Shown here piece by piece: positions 16,261-24,043 of a DNA stretch of 64,000 nucleotides (positions within the stretch are counted from its first letter, which is position 1; the number at the start of each line of letters is the position of its first letter). The stretch covers positions 1-64,000 of the forward strand of contig NZ_BLAE01000034.1 of the NCBI RefSeq assembly GCF_009687865.1. Reading direction: 5' to 3'. Made by a program: the position numbers and the translations under genes. Source of the stretch: Acrocarpospora macrocephala (GTDB lineage: Bacteria > Actinomycetota > Actinomycetes > Streptosporangiales > Streptosporangiaceae). The notes beneath the pieces were generated by a model, which was not told the DNA's origin, did no database searches, and saw only the letters and a program-made list of their open reading frames with translations.

Positions 16261-16449
16261 TCAGCCGCTGCAGCAGCTGTTGGTGCTGGCCGAGCTCGTG
16301 CAGGAGTTGGTGCTGGTGCATGACAGGCCGTCCGTGCTGCTGGCGATCGGCATTTCCGCGGAGGCCAGCGCCTCCATCAGGTCCGGGATCTCGTCGATCT
16401 CGAACACTTCGGACTCCAGGGCGGCCAGCTCGTTCCGGATCTTGCTCAT
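16261..16449 (-). CDS. RiPP precursor 1, head of the operon
   Basis: 62 residues from ATG 16449 (MSKIRNELAALESEVFEIDE), with a GTGGGAG site upstream. The leader ends ALASAEMPI. The core (36-62) has 19 Ser/Thr/Cys among 27 residues, with Cys at 44, 50, 59 and 60 (LSCTSTNSCTSSASTNSCC), ending SG. It is apart from the other seven precursors, 112 nt before the F-protein gene, and is first to be transcribed from the divergent promoter region. Serine/threonine outnumber cysteine strongly, so dehydration should dominate azole formation here. Confidence 0.9.
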   Translation of the reverse strand: MSKIRNELAALESEVFEIDEIPDLMEALASAEMPIASSTDGLSCTSTNSCTSSASTNSCCSG

Positions 16450-16636
16450 GATCTCCCACCTCACCGAGGGGTTGGCAGTTCGTGCGGGCACCGTACGAAC
16501 CCGGCGGGCCGGCTGGTAGAGCACGCGGCATACTCAGGCCGCCACCGCCAATACTCAAAGAGGTCCGCTTCTAGGCAATCCCGGCACGGTTCGGCGACGT
16601 ATATCCGGTGTCGAGACGCCCAGGAGAGGGAGTCAC
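16450..16636. promoter_or_regulatory. Divergent control region of the RiPP cluster, ATACTCA repeats
   Basis: This region lies between precursor 1 (minus) and the LuxR-family regulator (plus). ATACTCA occurs at 16530-16536 and again at 16551-16557, same orientation, exactly 21 bp apart (two helical turns), as expected for a pair of activator half-sites. Read on the minus strand the same bases give TTGAGT, 17 nt, GAGTAT, a plausible promoter for the operon. The regulator has AGGAGAGGGAG before its ATG. Both readings are inference. Confidence 0.45.
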
Positions 16637-19237
16637 ATGGGAGACACACGTCCCCTGAACGTCTGGCCGCTGGTCGGCCGTACCGCAGCGTTACGGGGCA
16701 TCACCGAAGCGGCTGCCCAGGAGGACGCGCGCGCGGTGGTGGTCGTGGGGCCGCCGGGAGTGGGTCGTACGCGCCTGGCCAGGGAAGCCGTCACGGCGCT
16801 CGCCGCGGCGGGTCACCGGACGGCGTGGGCGACCGGGACCAGCGCCGCGGGCACCATCACGTTCGGCGCGTTGCTGCACCTGGTGGCCATGGAAGAGGTG
16901 GCGACCGCGGCGTATGTGTTCGGCCGCCTCGTGGAACGCCTCAGCGCACCCGGCGGCCGGCGGCCGGTCCTCGTGGTCGACGACGCCCACCTCCTCGACG
17001 ACGCCTCCGCGGCGCTCGTCCACCACCTGGCCGTGCACACCGCGACATTCGTGCTGCTCACGTTGCGGCCTGGCCGGGCCACCCCCGATGTGGTGACGGC
17101 GTTGTGGAAGGAGCAGGTGGCCCGGCGCGTGGAGCTGGAGCCGCTCGGCGGGAGCGACGTGGACATGCTGCTCGAACGCGCGCTCGGCGGCCAGATGGAC
17201 GCGGTGAGCCGGCGCACGCTGCGCCGGCTGTCCGCCGGGAATCCGCTGGTGCTGCGGGAGGTCGTGCGGGCCGGTCTGGAGAGGTCCGCGTTGCGCCGCG
17301 TCGACGGCGTCTGGCACCTGGCCGCTCCGGTGGAGGTCACGGGCCGGCTCGGCGATGTGATCGAGGAGCAGATGAAGGCCGACGATCCGGTCGTCCGGAA
17401 CGTCCTGGAAGTCCTCGCCTGCGCCGAGCCGCTCGGCCAGCCCGTCCTGGAGGCCATCACCGGGCACGCCGCGGTCGTGCAGGCGGAACGGCAGGGGCTG
17501 GTGGTGGTCGAACCGTCGGGGTTGCGGCACCAGGCACGGCTGGCGATGCCCGCCTACGGTGACGTCATCCGTGCGCGGATGCCACGCGCGCAGGCCCGCG
17601 CGATCTGGCGCCAGCTGGCCGAGTCCCTCGCCACCTCAGCGCATCTGCGTGCGGACGACGCGCTCGACCTTGCCGTGTGGCGGCTCAACGCCGGGCTCGA
17701 TTCGTACGCCCCAGAGCTGCTCGCCGGTGCCGAGCGCGCCGTGGAACGGCTGGAACTCGGCATCGCCGAGCGGCTCGCGAGCGCCTCGCGCGAGAACGGC
17801 GGCGGGGTGGAGGCTGACCTCACCCTGGCCGAGGTGCTGGCGTTGCAGGGGCGCTACGCCGACGCGGCGGCCGTGCTGCCGCCCCGGGAGCGGTGCGACG
17901 GCAAGGCGACCACGGACCGGTGGGCGATGCTGGCGGAGAAGATTGAGTATTGGTCGCAGGAGGATTCGTCGGATCCGGGGTTGCCGGCCGGGGAACGGGC
18001 CGCGGAAGCCGTACGGGCCTGGGCGCTTCTCCTGGAGGGCCGCGTCAAACAAGCCCTCCAGGTCGGTACGGCCCTGCTCGCCCGCCCCGACCCCGAGCTG
18101 GCGGCCCGGGCCACGGTGTGGGCCGCAACCGCCGTCACCCTCGCCGCCGGACTTGTCGGAGACATAACCCTCGCCGAACGCGCCAGCGCCATCGGGCGGG
18201 ACGTCGCCCACGCCCACCGCACCGTGCTGCCCTGGGGACCGGTGCAGGTCGGCGGTGCCCGCTGCCTCGCCCTCATGCTGAGCGGCGACCTCGCCGCCGC
18301 GGCCACGGCCGTGGAAAGCGGCTATCGCGAAGCCGTCGAGACGGAGGCGGCCCCGCTGGTCGGCGCATGGGCGTCCATCCGGGGCATCGTGGCCAAAGCG
18401 CAGGGCCGCGTGCAGCTGGCGCAGGAAGCGCTGCGCGAAGCCGTCGTGCTGCTCGACGGGTATGACGCGTTGCGGTTCCAGCAGCTGTACATGGCGGAGC
18501 TGGCCGGCACGCACGCGCTGGCGGGCGACACCATCCAGGCGGAGACCTGGCTGGACCGCGTGGACGGCATGCCCCCCGCACCCGGCGTGCTCTTCGACTG
18601 GTGGATCGACCGCAACCGTGCCTGGACCGCCGCCGCCATGCTCGACCTGTCCGGCGCCGCCAACCTGGCCATCGAAGCGGCGAAAGCGGCCCGCGCCGGC
18701 GCACCCGCTATCGAGGCTCTGGCACTGTTCGACGCCGTCAGATTCGGCGCCGCCGAGGACGTGTGCGAAAGGCTGAAGGAACTCGCCACGGAAACCCCGA
18801 CACCGACCACAGCGGCGTTCGCCGCCGCCGCGACGGCGTACGCGACGGACAACGCCCGCCAGCTCACCGAGGCCGCCGGCGCACTCCGCGACCTCGGCCA
18901 CCTGCTGCCCGCCGCCGAAGCGGCGGCGACCGCCTACCGGCTCCATGTCCGCGAGGGCCGCCGCACGGCCGCCAAGAACACCCTCGCCCTGGCCCGCGAA
19001 CTACTCGCCGAATGCGGCCGCGCCCGCACCCCCCTGACGGACCTGACCGGCAGCGAGGCGTCCCTCACCCCCCGGGAACTCCAGGTAGCCAAACTGGTCG
19101 CGGCCGGCCTCTCCGGCCGCGCGGTGGCCGACCGCCTCGGCCTCTCCCTGCGCACGGTCAACAACCACCTGGGCCGCATCTACGTCAAACTCGGCGTATC
19201 CGGCCGCCAGGCCCTCGCGGACGTACTGGGCCAGTAG
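16637..19237 (+). CDS. LuxR-family ATPase regulator (LAL type)
   Basis: 866 residues. The N-terminal AAA-type ATPase shows Walker A GPPGVGRTRLAREAV (about 38-52) and Walker B RPVLVVDDAHLL (about 110). A long helical TPR-like middle follows. The C-terminal LuxR helix-turn-helix reads LTPRELQVAKLVAAGLSGRA, then LSLRTVNNHLGRIYVKLGV. ATG 16637 follows AGGAGAGGGAG. Large LuxR ATPases are common pathway activators in actinomycete clusters. Divergent placement at the head of the precursor operon makes it the probable switch, perhaps acting at the ATACTCA repeats. Confidence 0.88.
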   Translation: MGDTRPLNVWPLVGRTAALRGITEAAAQEDARAVVVVGPPGVGRTRLAREAVTALAAAGHRTAWATGTSAAGTITFGALLHLVAMEEVATAAYVFGRLVERLSAPGGRRPVLVVDDAHLLDDASAALVHHLAVHTATFVLLTLRPGRATPDVVTALWKEQVARRVELEPLGGSDVDMLLERALGGQMDAVSRRTLRRLSAGNPLVLREVVRAGLERSALRRVDGVWHLAAPVEVTGRLGDVIEEQMKADDPVVRNVLEVLACAEPLGQPVLEAITGHAAVVQAERQGLVVVEPSGLRHQARLAMPAYGDVIRARMPRAQARAIWRQLAESLATSAHLRADDALDLAVWRLNAGLDSYAPELLAGAERAVERLELGIAERLASASRENGGGVEADLTLAEVLALQGRYADAAAVLPPRERCDGKATTDRWAMLAEKIEYWSQEDSSDPGLPAGERAAEAVRAWALLLEGRVKQALQVGTALLARPDPELAARATVWAATAVTLAAGLVGDITLAERASAIGRDVAHAHRTVLPWGPVQVGGARCLALMLSGDLAAAATAVESGYREAVETEAAPLVGAWASIRGIVAKAQGRVQLAQEALREAVVLLDGYDALRFQQLYMAELAGTHALAGDTIQAETWLDRVDGMPPAPGVLFDWWIDRNRAWTAAAMLDLSGAANLAIEAAKAARAGAPAIEALALFDAVRFGAAEDVCERLKELATETPTPTTAAFAAAATAYATDNARQLTEAAGALRDLGHLLPAAEAAATAYRLHVREGRRTAAKNTLALARELLAECGRARTPLTDLTGSEASLTPRELQVAKLVAAGLSGRAVADRLGLSLRTVNNHLGRIYVKLGVSGRQALADVLGQ

Positions 19238-19238
19238 A

Positions 19239-19255
19239 GCCCGTGCAGTGCGGGC
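19239..19255 (+). terminator. Short hairpin after the LuxR gene
   Basis: GCCCG and CGGGC arms with a 7-nt loop begin 2 nt after the stop codon. The stem is only 5 bp, so it is a weak candidate. Confidence 0.3.
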
Positions 19256-19315
19256 GCCTACGACACTGTTCGCAGACGAGCACCCGAGTCACTGACCCCC
19301 ACTGGAGATATGGGC

Positions 19316-19714
19316 ATGGACCTCGATGAAGCACACCGATTCGCCGACGAGTGGGCAGCGGACTGGAACTCCCACGACCTTGACCGAATAACCCGCCACT
19401 ACGCCCCCCACGTCATCTTCACCTCCCCACTCGCCGCGCGAATCGTCGAGGACAGCAACGGCGTCATACGCGGCCTCGACGCACTACGCACGTACTGGGC
19501 CGAAGGCCTACGCCGCAACCCCCAACTCCATTTCGAAATCCTCGGCGTCTACACCGGCATCGACACCATCGTGATCCACTTCCAACATCAAACCGGCCAA
19601 CTCTCCGCCGAGGTCCTCACCTTCCACAACAACAAGATCATCACCGGCACAGCCACCCACGGCCCCGCCGAAGAGCTGTATGTGAAGGAACAGGAAGAGG
19701 AGGAGCAGCGATGA
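19316..19714 (+). CDS. SnoaL-like (NTF2-fold) protein
   Basis: 132 residues from ATG 19316 (MDLDEAHRFADEWAADWNSH), 8 nt after GGAG; the ATG at 19310 is too close to that site. The pattern WNSHDLDRITRHYAPHVIFT, then GLDALRTYWAEGLRRNPQLH is typical of the SnoaL/DUF4440 alpha+beta barrel. Members are small cyclases, isomerases or stress proteins, and the substrate cannot be told. It overlaps the XRE gene (ATGA at 19711). It follows the RiPP regulator on the same strand but is probably not part of the pathway. Confidence 0.75.
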   Translation: MDLDEAHRFADEWAADWNSHDLDRITRHYAPHVIFTSPLAARIVEDSNGVIRGLDALRTYWAEGLRRNPQLHFEILGVYTGIDTIVIHFQHQTGQLSAEVLTFHNNKIITGTATHGPAEELYVKEQEEEEQR

Positions 19715-20046
19715 CGAACTTTCCCAATTGGAGTGATGTACGCCCCGGCATCGTCGCCGATGTGGGGGGCGAGCAGGCGATCGCCGAGGCCCGCAAGCGC
19801 AACCAGGCCTACATCGACGGGCACCGCCTCGCCGAGCGCCGTACCGCCCTGGAGTTGACCCAGGCTGAGGTGGCCGAGCGGATGGGCGTTACCAAGAGCC
19901 GCGTTTCTCAGATCGAACGGGGAGAGGTGTCCACCGTCGAGGCAATCGCCCGCTACGTCCAGGCTCTCGGCGGGCACCTTCAGATCTCCGCCGTATTCGG
20001 CGACGACCAGTACATCCTGCGCGGCACCGACACCCACGCCGCGTAA
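19711..20046 (+). CDS. XRE-family DNA-binding protein, HigA-like
   Basis: 111 residues. The helix-turn-helix (LTQAEVAERMGVTKSRVSQI, then ERGEVSTVEAIARYVQALGG) occupies about residues 50-90, after a helical stretch (EQAIAEARKRNQAYIDGHRL). The layout fits HigA-type antitoxins, which normally pair with an upstream RelE/HigB toxin. Here the upstream coupled gene is a SnoaL-like protein and no toxin is seen, so it is an orphan antitoxin or a regulator of the coupled gene. Confidence 0.75.
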   Translation: MTNFPNWSDVRPGIVADVGGEQAIAEARKRNQAYIDGHRLAERRTALELTQAEVAERMGVTKSRVSQIERGEVSTVEAIARYVQALGGHLQISAVFGDDQYILRGTDTHAA

Positions 20047-20280
20047 CCCCGTGCTTGCCGGCCACGCCGTCCGCGCTTGATTGGGTCCGTTGATCGCATC
20101 TCCTCAGGCGGAAATCGAGACGGAAGTCAGTCGGCGGCGGGGACCCATTTGCCCGCGTCCAGCCCCACTGGCACCGGACACCATTCCTGAGTTGGCATCG
20201 CGCCTCTACAGTGCCTAGCCCATCCGACCCTTCAGCGACCCAATGGGCTTGCCTTGAGTCCCCGCGTACGCTGTTGCGGT

Positions 20281-20720
20281 TCATGCGCGCGAGGCAGAGC
20301 CGGTTTCGTTGAGAATCTCGGAGTTGCTCCGGCGGTCGCCGAGTTCGTCATAGATCTGTAGTGCTTTTCGGTAGAATTCAAGGGCGCTGGAGTGCTCGCC
20401 CAGGTGTTGTCGCAGGTTACCCGAGTTGGCCAGCCACGTAGCCTGATGTTGTCGGCTCATTTCGCTTTCCAGCGCTGCGGCCTACTCCAGATGTTTTCGG
20501 ACCGAACCATAGCGGCCCAACCGGAGTTCCACCTCCTGCATGTTGTTAAGAGCTATCAAGCGGCCGCGGTCGTCACCGATCTCCTGGCTGACCCGGAGCG
20601 CCCAGCTCGCCCATCGAACTCGAGGTGTCGATGACGATCGCCACCCGCTGGTCGGAGGTGGGCAGCCGGTTGGCGCGGGCGTGGTGGTCGACGTGCGCGT
20701 CGGCGCGTTCGCGTAGGAGT
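20281..20720 (-). pseudogene. Remnants of a vWA protein joined to a TPR protein
   Basis: Read from 20720 down, the minus strand first shows a von Willebrand A start, RVAIVIDTSSSMGE, with the DTSSS metal motif. About 30 nt later and in another frame it shows TPR-like text, SWALRVSQEIGDDRGRLIAL and NNMQEVELRLGRYGS, interrupted by an in-frame TAG. The same frame then continues WLANSGNLRQHLGEHSSALE, FYRKALQIYDELGDRRSNSE and reaches a stop at 20281. This is decayed DNA from two genes, probably of STAND/TPR type. The adjacent 20047-20280 shows nothing I recognise. Confidence 0.65.
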
Positions 20721-20727
20721 CTGGATC

Positions 20728-21558
20728 CTAGTTCGCGGTGGGGACGAGCGTGTTCGAGCGGCGGGCGATGAGCCAGCGGCCGTCGCGTCGCTGGAAAACG
20801 TACAACGCCCTCATCTCCGGAGGGCCGCCCGCGCGGGCCGCTTCCTCGGTTGGCCACGCGTCCTTCGTCGCTGTGGCCACGTCGTCCGCGAGGGGCACGA
20901 TGTCGCCGAGCCGGTAGTACGCGGTGGCCTCATGGAGGAATCCGGCGGCCAGCCCGGCGCGACTCGACTCGACGATCTCGTCGCGGCCGCGGTGCACCTT
21001 TCCGAGGGCGTTCACGACGAGCGCGTCGGAGGCGAAGTGCGCGGTCATGAGCTCGGCGTCGTTGGTGTTGAATCCCTCCTGCACGTCGCGGACGATCGCG
21101 TGCAGGGCCGCGACGTCCTCGGGCCCGAAGGGCCCCTCCTGCGGCACCCCCGTGTTCTGTCCCGCGACCATGGACCAGTCGCCCCCGGCGCCGCGGCGCC
21201 AGAGATAGGTGGGCAGGCCGAGCGATCGCGGTGTGAGGGGCTCGCCCGCGGTGGTCAGGTACTCCTGCCGGACGGCCGTCAGGGCGACGTCGGGGGTGAT
21301 GAACCGGATGTGCTCGACCTCGTACCGCACGCTCATGCCGGCCATCCCCCCGGGGAGCACCGATCGAGTGAACTCGGCGATCACATCGAGACCGACGAGG
21401 CGGCGACCGCCGCCGGTGACCCAGACCGCCTCCGGATCGAAGAGCGCGAGGAAACCTTCGACATCCTCGGCGCGTTGTGTGCGCTCTACCACGGCGACGA
21501 GTTCGACGAGGCGGTCGGCGTCGAGAGACGAGGCCTCCGCGGGTGTGATGGTGTGCAT
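20728..21558 (-). CDS. Tandem SnoaL-like (NTF2-fold) protein, putative SoxR target
   Basis: 276 residues from ATG 21558 (MHTITPAEASSLDADRLVEL). Two NTF2-like repeats can be seen: the first about 20-140 (FLALFDPEAVWVTGGGRRLV, YEVEHIRFITPDVALTAVRQ), the second about 150-276 (FNTNDAELMTAHFASDALVV, MRALYVFQRRDGRWLIARRS). The first half resembles SgcJ/EcaC-type proteins. I prefer ATG 21558, because an in-frame TTG at 21579 and an ATG at 21576 lie inside the SoxR-like dyad. With ATG 21558 the transcript could be leaderless: TTGACG, 19 nt, TTGACT ends 6 nt before the ATG. The gene is divergent from soxR, which suggests redox control. Confidence 0.75.
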   Translation of the reverse strand: MHTITPAEASSLDADRLVELVAVVERTQRAEDVEGFLALFDPEAVWVTGGGRRLVGLDVIAEFTRSVLPGGMAGMSVRYEVEHIRFITPDVALTAVRQEYLTTAGEPLTPRSLGLPTYLWRRGAGGDWSMVAGQNTGVPQEGPFGPEDVAALHAIVRDVQEGFNTNDAELMTAHFASDALVVNALGKVHRGRDEIVESSRAGLAAGFLHEATAYYRLGDIVPLADDVATATKDAWPTEEAARAGGPPEMRALYVFQRRDGRWLIARRSNTLVPTAN

Positions 21559-21575
21559 GGCTAGAGTCAACTTCA

Positions 21576-21589
21576 TCAAGTGGACTTGA
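21576..21589. promoter_or_regulatory. SoxR-type operator
   Basis: TCAAGT-GG-ACTTGA is a perfect dyad and closely matches the SoxR box core (TCAAGTTNACTTGA type). It lies in a 19-bp spacer between TTGACG and TTGACT on the minus strand, the over-long spacing that MerR-family activators correct. It is adjacent to soxR. Confidence 0.65.
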
Positions 21590-21606
21590 CGTCAAGGAGT
21601 GGTGGC

Positions 21607-22071
21607 GTGGACTCGTTGAGCCCGGATGCCGTATGGCTCAAACCCGGCCAGGTCGCCAAGCGGGCGGGTGTGGCCGTGTCGACGTTGCACTACTACGAAA
21701 GCCTCGGGCTCATCCGCAGCCGGCGAACCGCGGGCGGGCGGCGCGAGTACCGGCGCGACACCCTGCGCCTCGTGGCGTTCATCCGCGCCTCGCAGACCCT
21801 GGGCATCTCGCTCGAACGCATCAAGCAGGCGCTGGACGGGCTGCCCAGCGACATCCCGCCGACCAAACGCGACTGGGCCCGGCTCGCGCGCGAGTGGCGC
21901 GAGGACCTCTCGGCGCGCATAGACCGGCTCACCGCGTTGCGCGACAACCTCGCGAACTGCATCGGCTGCGGATGCCTCTCGCTTACGGCGTGCCCATACA
22001 CCAATCCCGCTGATCGGCTCGGCCGGGAAGGGCCGGGCGCCCGGCGCCTGACGACGCCGAACGAGAGGTGA
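21607..22071 (+). CDS. soxR: Redox-sensitive activator SoxR
   Basis: 154 residues from GTG 21607 (AAGGAG 7 nt upstream); an in-frame GTG at 21580 lies inside the operator. The MerR helix-turn-helix (KPGQVAKRAGVAVSTLHYYE) is followed by the dimer helix. The [2Fe-2S] ligands appear as CIGCGCLSLTAC near residue 120, the exact SoxR pattern. SoxR senses redox-cycling compounds through cluster oxidation and activates target promoters; actinomycetes lack SoxS and use it for oxidases, transporters and small enzymes. The dyad at its 5' flank and the divergent SnoaL-like gene give the likely target. Confidence 0.92.
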   Translation: MDSLSPDAVWLKPGQVAKRAGVAVSTLHYYESLGLIRSRRTAGGRREYRRDTLRLVAFIRASQTLGISLERIKQALDGLPSDIPPTKRDWARLAREWREDLSARIDRLTALRDNLANCIGCGCLSLTACPYTNPADRLGREGPGARRLTTPNER

Positions 22072-22077
22072 GGCACG

Positions 22078-22950
22078 TCATGACGACTGGGGCAGCTTGG
22101 TGGAGCCGCGCTTGGCGGCCGGGGCGGACGGTGGTGGCACGACGGGGCCGATGTCACCGTCCGGGGCCTCGTCGAGGTCGACGATGACGGGCGCGTGGTC
22201 GCTCGGGCCGGTGCCCTTGCGCGCCTGCCGGTCCACCCACGCGGCCTTGACCCGATCGGCGACGGGACCGGAGGCCAGGACCAAGTCGATCCGCATGCCG
22301 AGATCCTTGTGGAACATTCCGGCCCGGTAGTCCCAGTAGGTGAACACCCGCCGGTCGGGCCAGCGATCCCGGACGACATCCCGCATGCCGAGCGCCGTCA
22401 ACTCGGCCAGTGCCGCCCGTTCCGGCGGCGTCACGTGCGTCTGCCCGATGTACGCGTCCGGGTCGAAGACGTCCGCGTCGGTGGGCGCGATGTTCAGGTC
22501 CCCACACGCGATCGCGGCCTCCGGACCGGCGGCCAGCACGTCACGCAGCGCGGCCAGCCAAGCCAGTTTGTACGCATAGTGGTCGGAGCCTGGCGTGCGC
22601 CCATTCGGCACATACAGCGAATGCACCCGAATCCCACCGCAGGTCGCGGCCACCGCACGCGCCTCGGGCAGCGGAAACCCCGGCGCTCCCGCCACACCGG
22701 TCACAACGTCATCCAGCCCCACCCTGGACAGGATCGCCACGCCATTCCACTGCACCTCACCGTGGAGCGCCATCGCATACCCACGGTCAGCGAGCTCGCC
22801 GCCGAGCAACTCCGTGAAGGCGGCGTCGGTGAGCTTGGTCTCCTGCAGACAGACGACGTCGGGCTGCCGCTGATCCAGCCACGGCAACAACCGCGGCACC
22901 CGCTGCTTGACGGAGTTCACGTTCCACGTCGCCACCCGCACACAAACCAC
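22078..22950 (-). CDS. xthA: Exodeoxyribonuclease III
   Basis: About 290 residues; GTG 22950 or the GTG three codons later is the start. The EEP-fold signatures are complete: RVATWNVNSVKQRV, the metal glutamate in CLQETKL, YVPNGR, ACGDLNIAP, WDYRAGMFHKDLGMRIDLVL and the terminal SDHAPVIVDL. This is the AP endonuclease/3'-5' exonuclease of base excision repair. The C-terminal tail after the catalytic histidine is proline/serine-rich and extra to the fold. It converges with soxR, leaving only a few bases between the stops. Confidence 0.92.
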   Translation of the reverse strand: MVCVRVATWNVNSVKQRVPRLLPWLDQRQPDVVCLQETKLTDAAFTELLGGELADRGYAMALHGEVQWNGVAILSRVGLDDVVTGVAGAPGFPLPEARAVAATCGGIRVHSLYVPNGRTPGSDHYAYKLAWLAALRDVLAAGPEAAIACGDLNIAPTDADVFDPDAYIGQTHVTPPERAALAELTALGMRDVVRDRWPDRRVFTYWDYRAGMFHKDLGMRIDLVLASGPVADRVKAAWVDRQARKGTGPSDHAPVIVDLDEAPDGDIGPVVPPPSAPAAKRGSTKLPQSS

Positions 22951-23067
22951 CCTAGCGGCCTTGCTGCCCCCGCATTTGCGAACCGACTGCCCCTGGCGGA
23001 TGCGTGATCGACTTCGCGGTGGCGGCTCGCTAGGGTGGGCGCTCCATCTCCCCGCTCGATCCCCTGG

Positions 23068-23904
23068 ATGTCATTCGTGCGTCGCTACCGGTTTGCCGTT
23101 CCCGCCATGGTCGTCACGGGCGGATATGTAGCGACGCTCGTGGTCGCCGCCGTGGTCGCGCTGGCCGGGGGCGACATCGGCTTTCTGTGGCGGTTGGCGC
23201 TCCTCTCCGATGCGGACGAGGGTGCCGCGGCTACGTGGCTGAATGTGCTCATCCTCGTCCTGGCGGGCGGTTTGTGGGCCTGGGCGTTGTGGCAGTGCCT
23301 GCGCGGACCGATAGCGGGAAAGCCGCCCGAGACGGACCGCGGTGTGCGGCTGCTGCGGCTGGCGCTGTACGCGGCGGCGGCGTCCTGGCTTGTGTACGCA
23401 GTCGTACCGGACTGGCCTTGGTGGGCGGTAGTGCTCGATTCGCTCCTGATGCTGGCGGTCGTGGTGCTGTTCCATCCGATGGTGCGGCGCAACGTGGGCC
23501 ACGTCGGGCTCGCCCTCGGCGCCGGTGTCCTGGTCTACGTGAGTACGGCGAGCGCCGAGGTGTTCGACGCGCTCGACTGGCACCAGGCGGAGCAGATCGC
23601 TGAAATCGGTGATCTCGGCGGCCTGGCGGGTCTGATCTGGCAGGTTCTGGTGCTCACGGCGCAGTGGCGGGACGGCCGCTGGCAGCGAACCACCGTCTGG
23701 TACGGCGTCGCGTACCTGGTGGCCCCGCTCGCGTTCGTACCACTCGCCATCCTCGGGGAGATCTCCCGCGAAGCCATCTGGGCCACCGAAGCCCTCTGGG
23801 TGATCTGGTTGGCCCGATCCGGCCACGATCTCGCCTCGCCGCGCGACGAGGACGCGCCCACCGACCTGGCGGATGAGCAGGATCCAGGCGTTCGTCACCT
23901 ATGA
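23068..23904 (+). CDS. Integral membrane protein, unknown function
   Basis: 278 residues from ATG 23068 (MSFVRRYRFAVPAMVVTGGY); an in-frame start at 23035 exists. At least seven hydrophobic segments are apparent, including ATLVVAAVVALAGG, WLNVLILVLAGGLWAWALW, LALYAAAASWLVYAV and VVLDSLLMLAVVVLFH. The C-terminal tail is acidic and cytosolic-looking (SPRDEDAPTDLADEQD). I do not recognise the family. It stands alone between xthA and the secreted nuclease gene. Confidence 0.7.
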   Translation: MSFVRRYRFAVPAMVVTGGYVATLVVAAVVALAGGDIGFLWRLALLSDADEGAAATWLNVLILVLAGGLWAWALWQCLRGPIAGKPPETDRGVRLLRLALYAAAASWLVYAVVPDWPWWAVVLDSLLMLAVVVLFHPMVRRNVGHVGLALGAGVLVYVSTASAEVFDALDWHQAEQIAEIGDLGGLAGLIWQVLVLTAQWRDGRWQRTTVWYGVAYLVAPLAFVPLAILGEISREAIWATEALWVIWLARSGHDLASPRDEDAPTDLADEQDPGVRHL

Positions 23905-24043
23905 CTGGGTTCAGCCCTCAAGGTCACATTTCCCCATATCGCCAGCACCGCCATCGGCATGAAGTGCTGATTTATCCCCAGTTCACCATTTATCAACCAT
24001 TTGGATGTCATATTTCCTAATCAATGGCTTTACCTTCCAAGCC

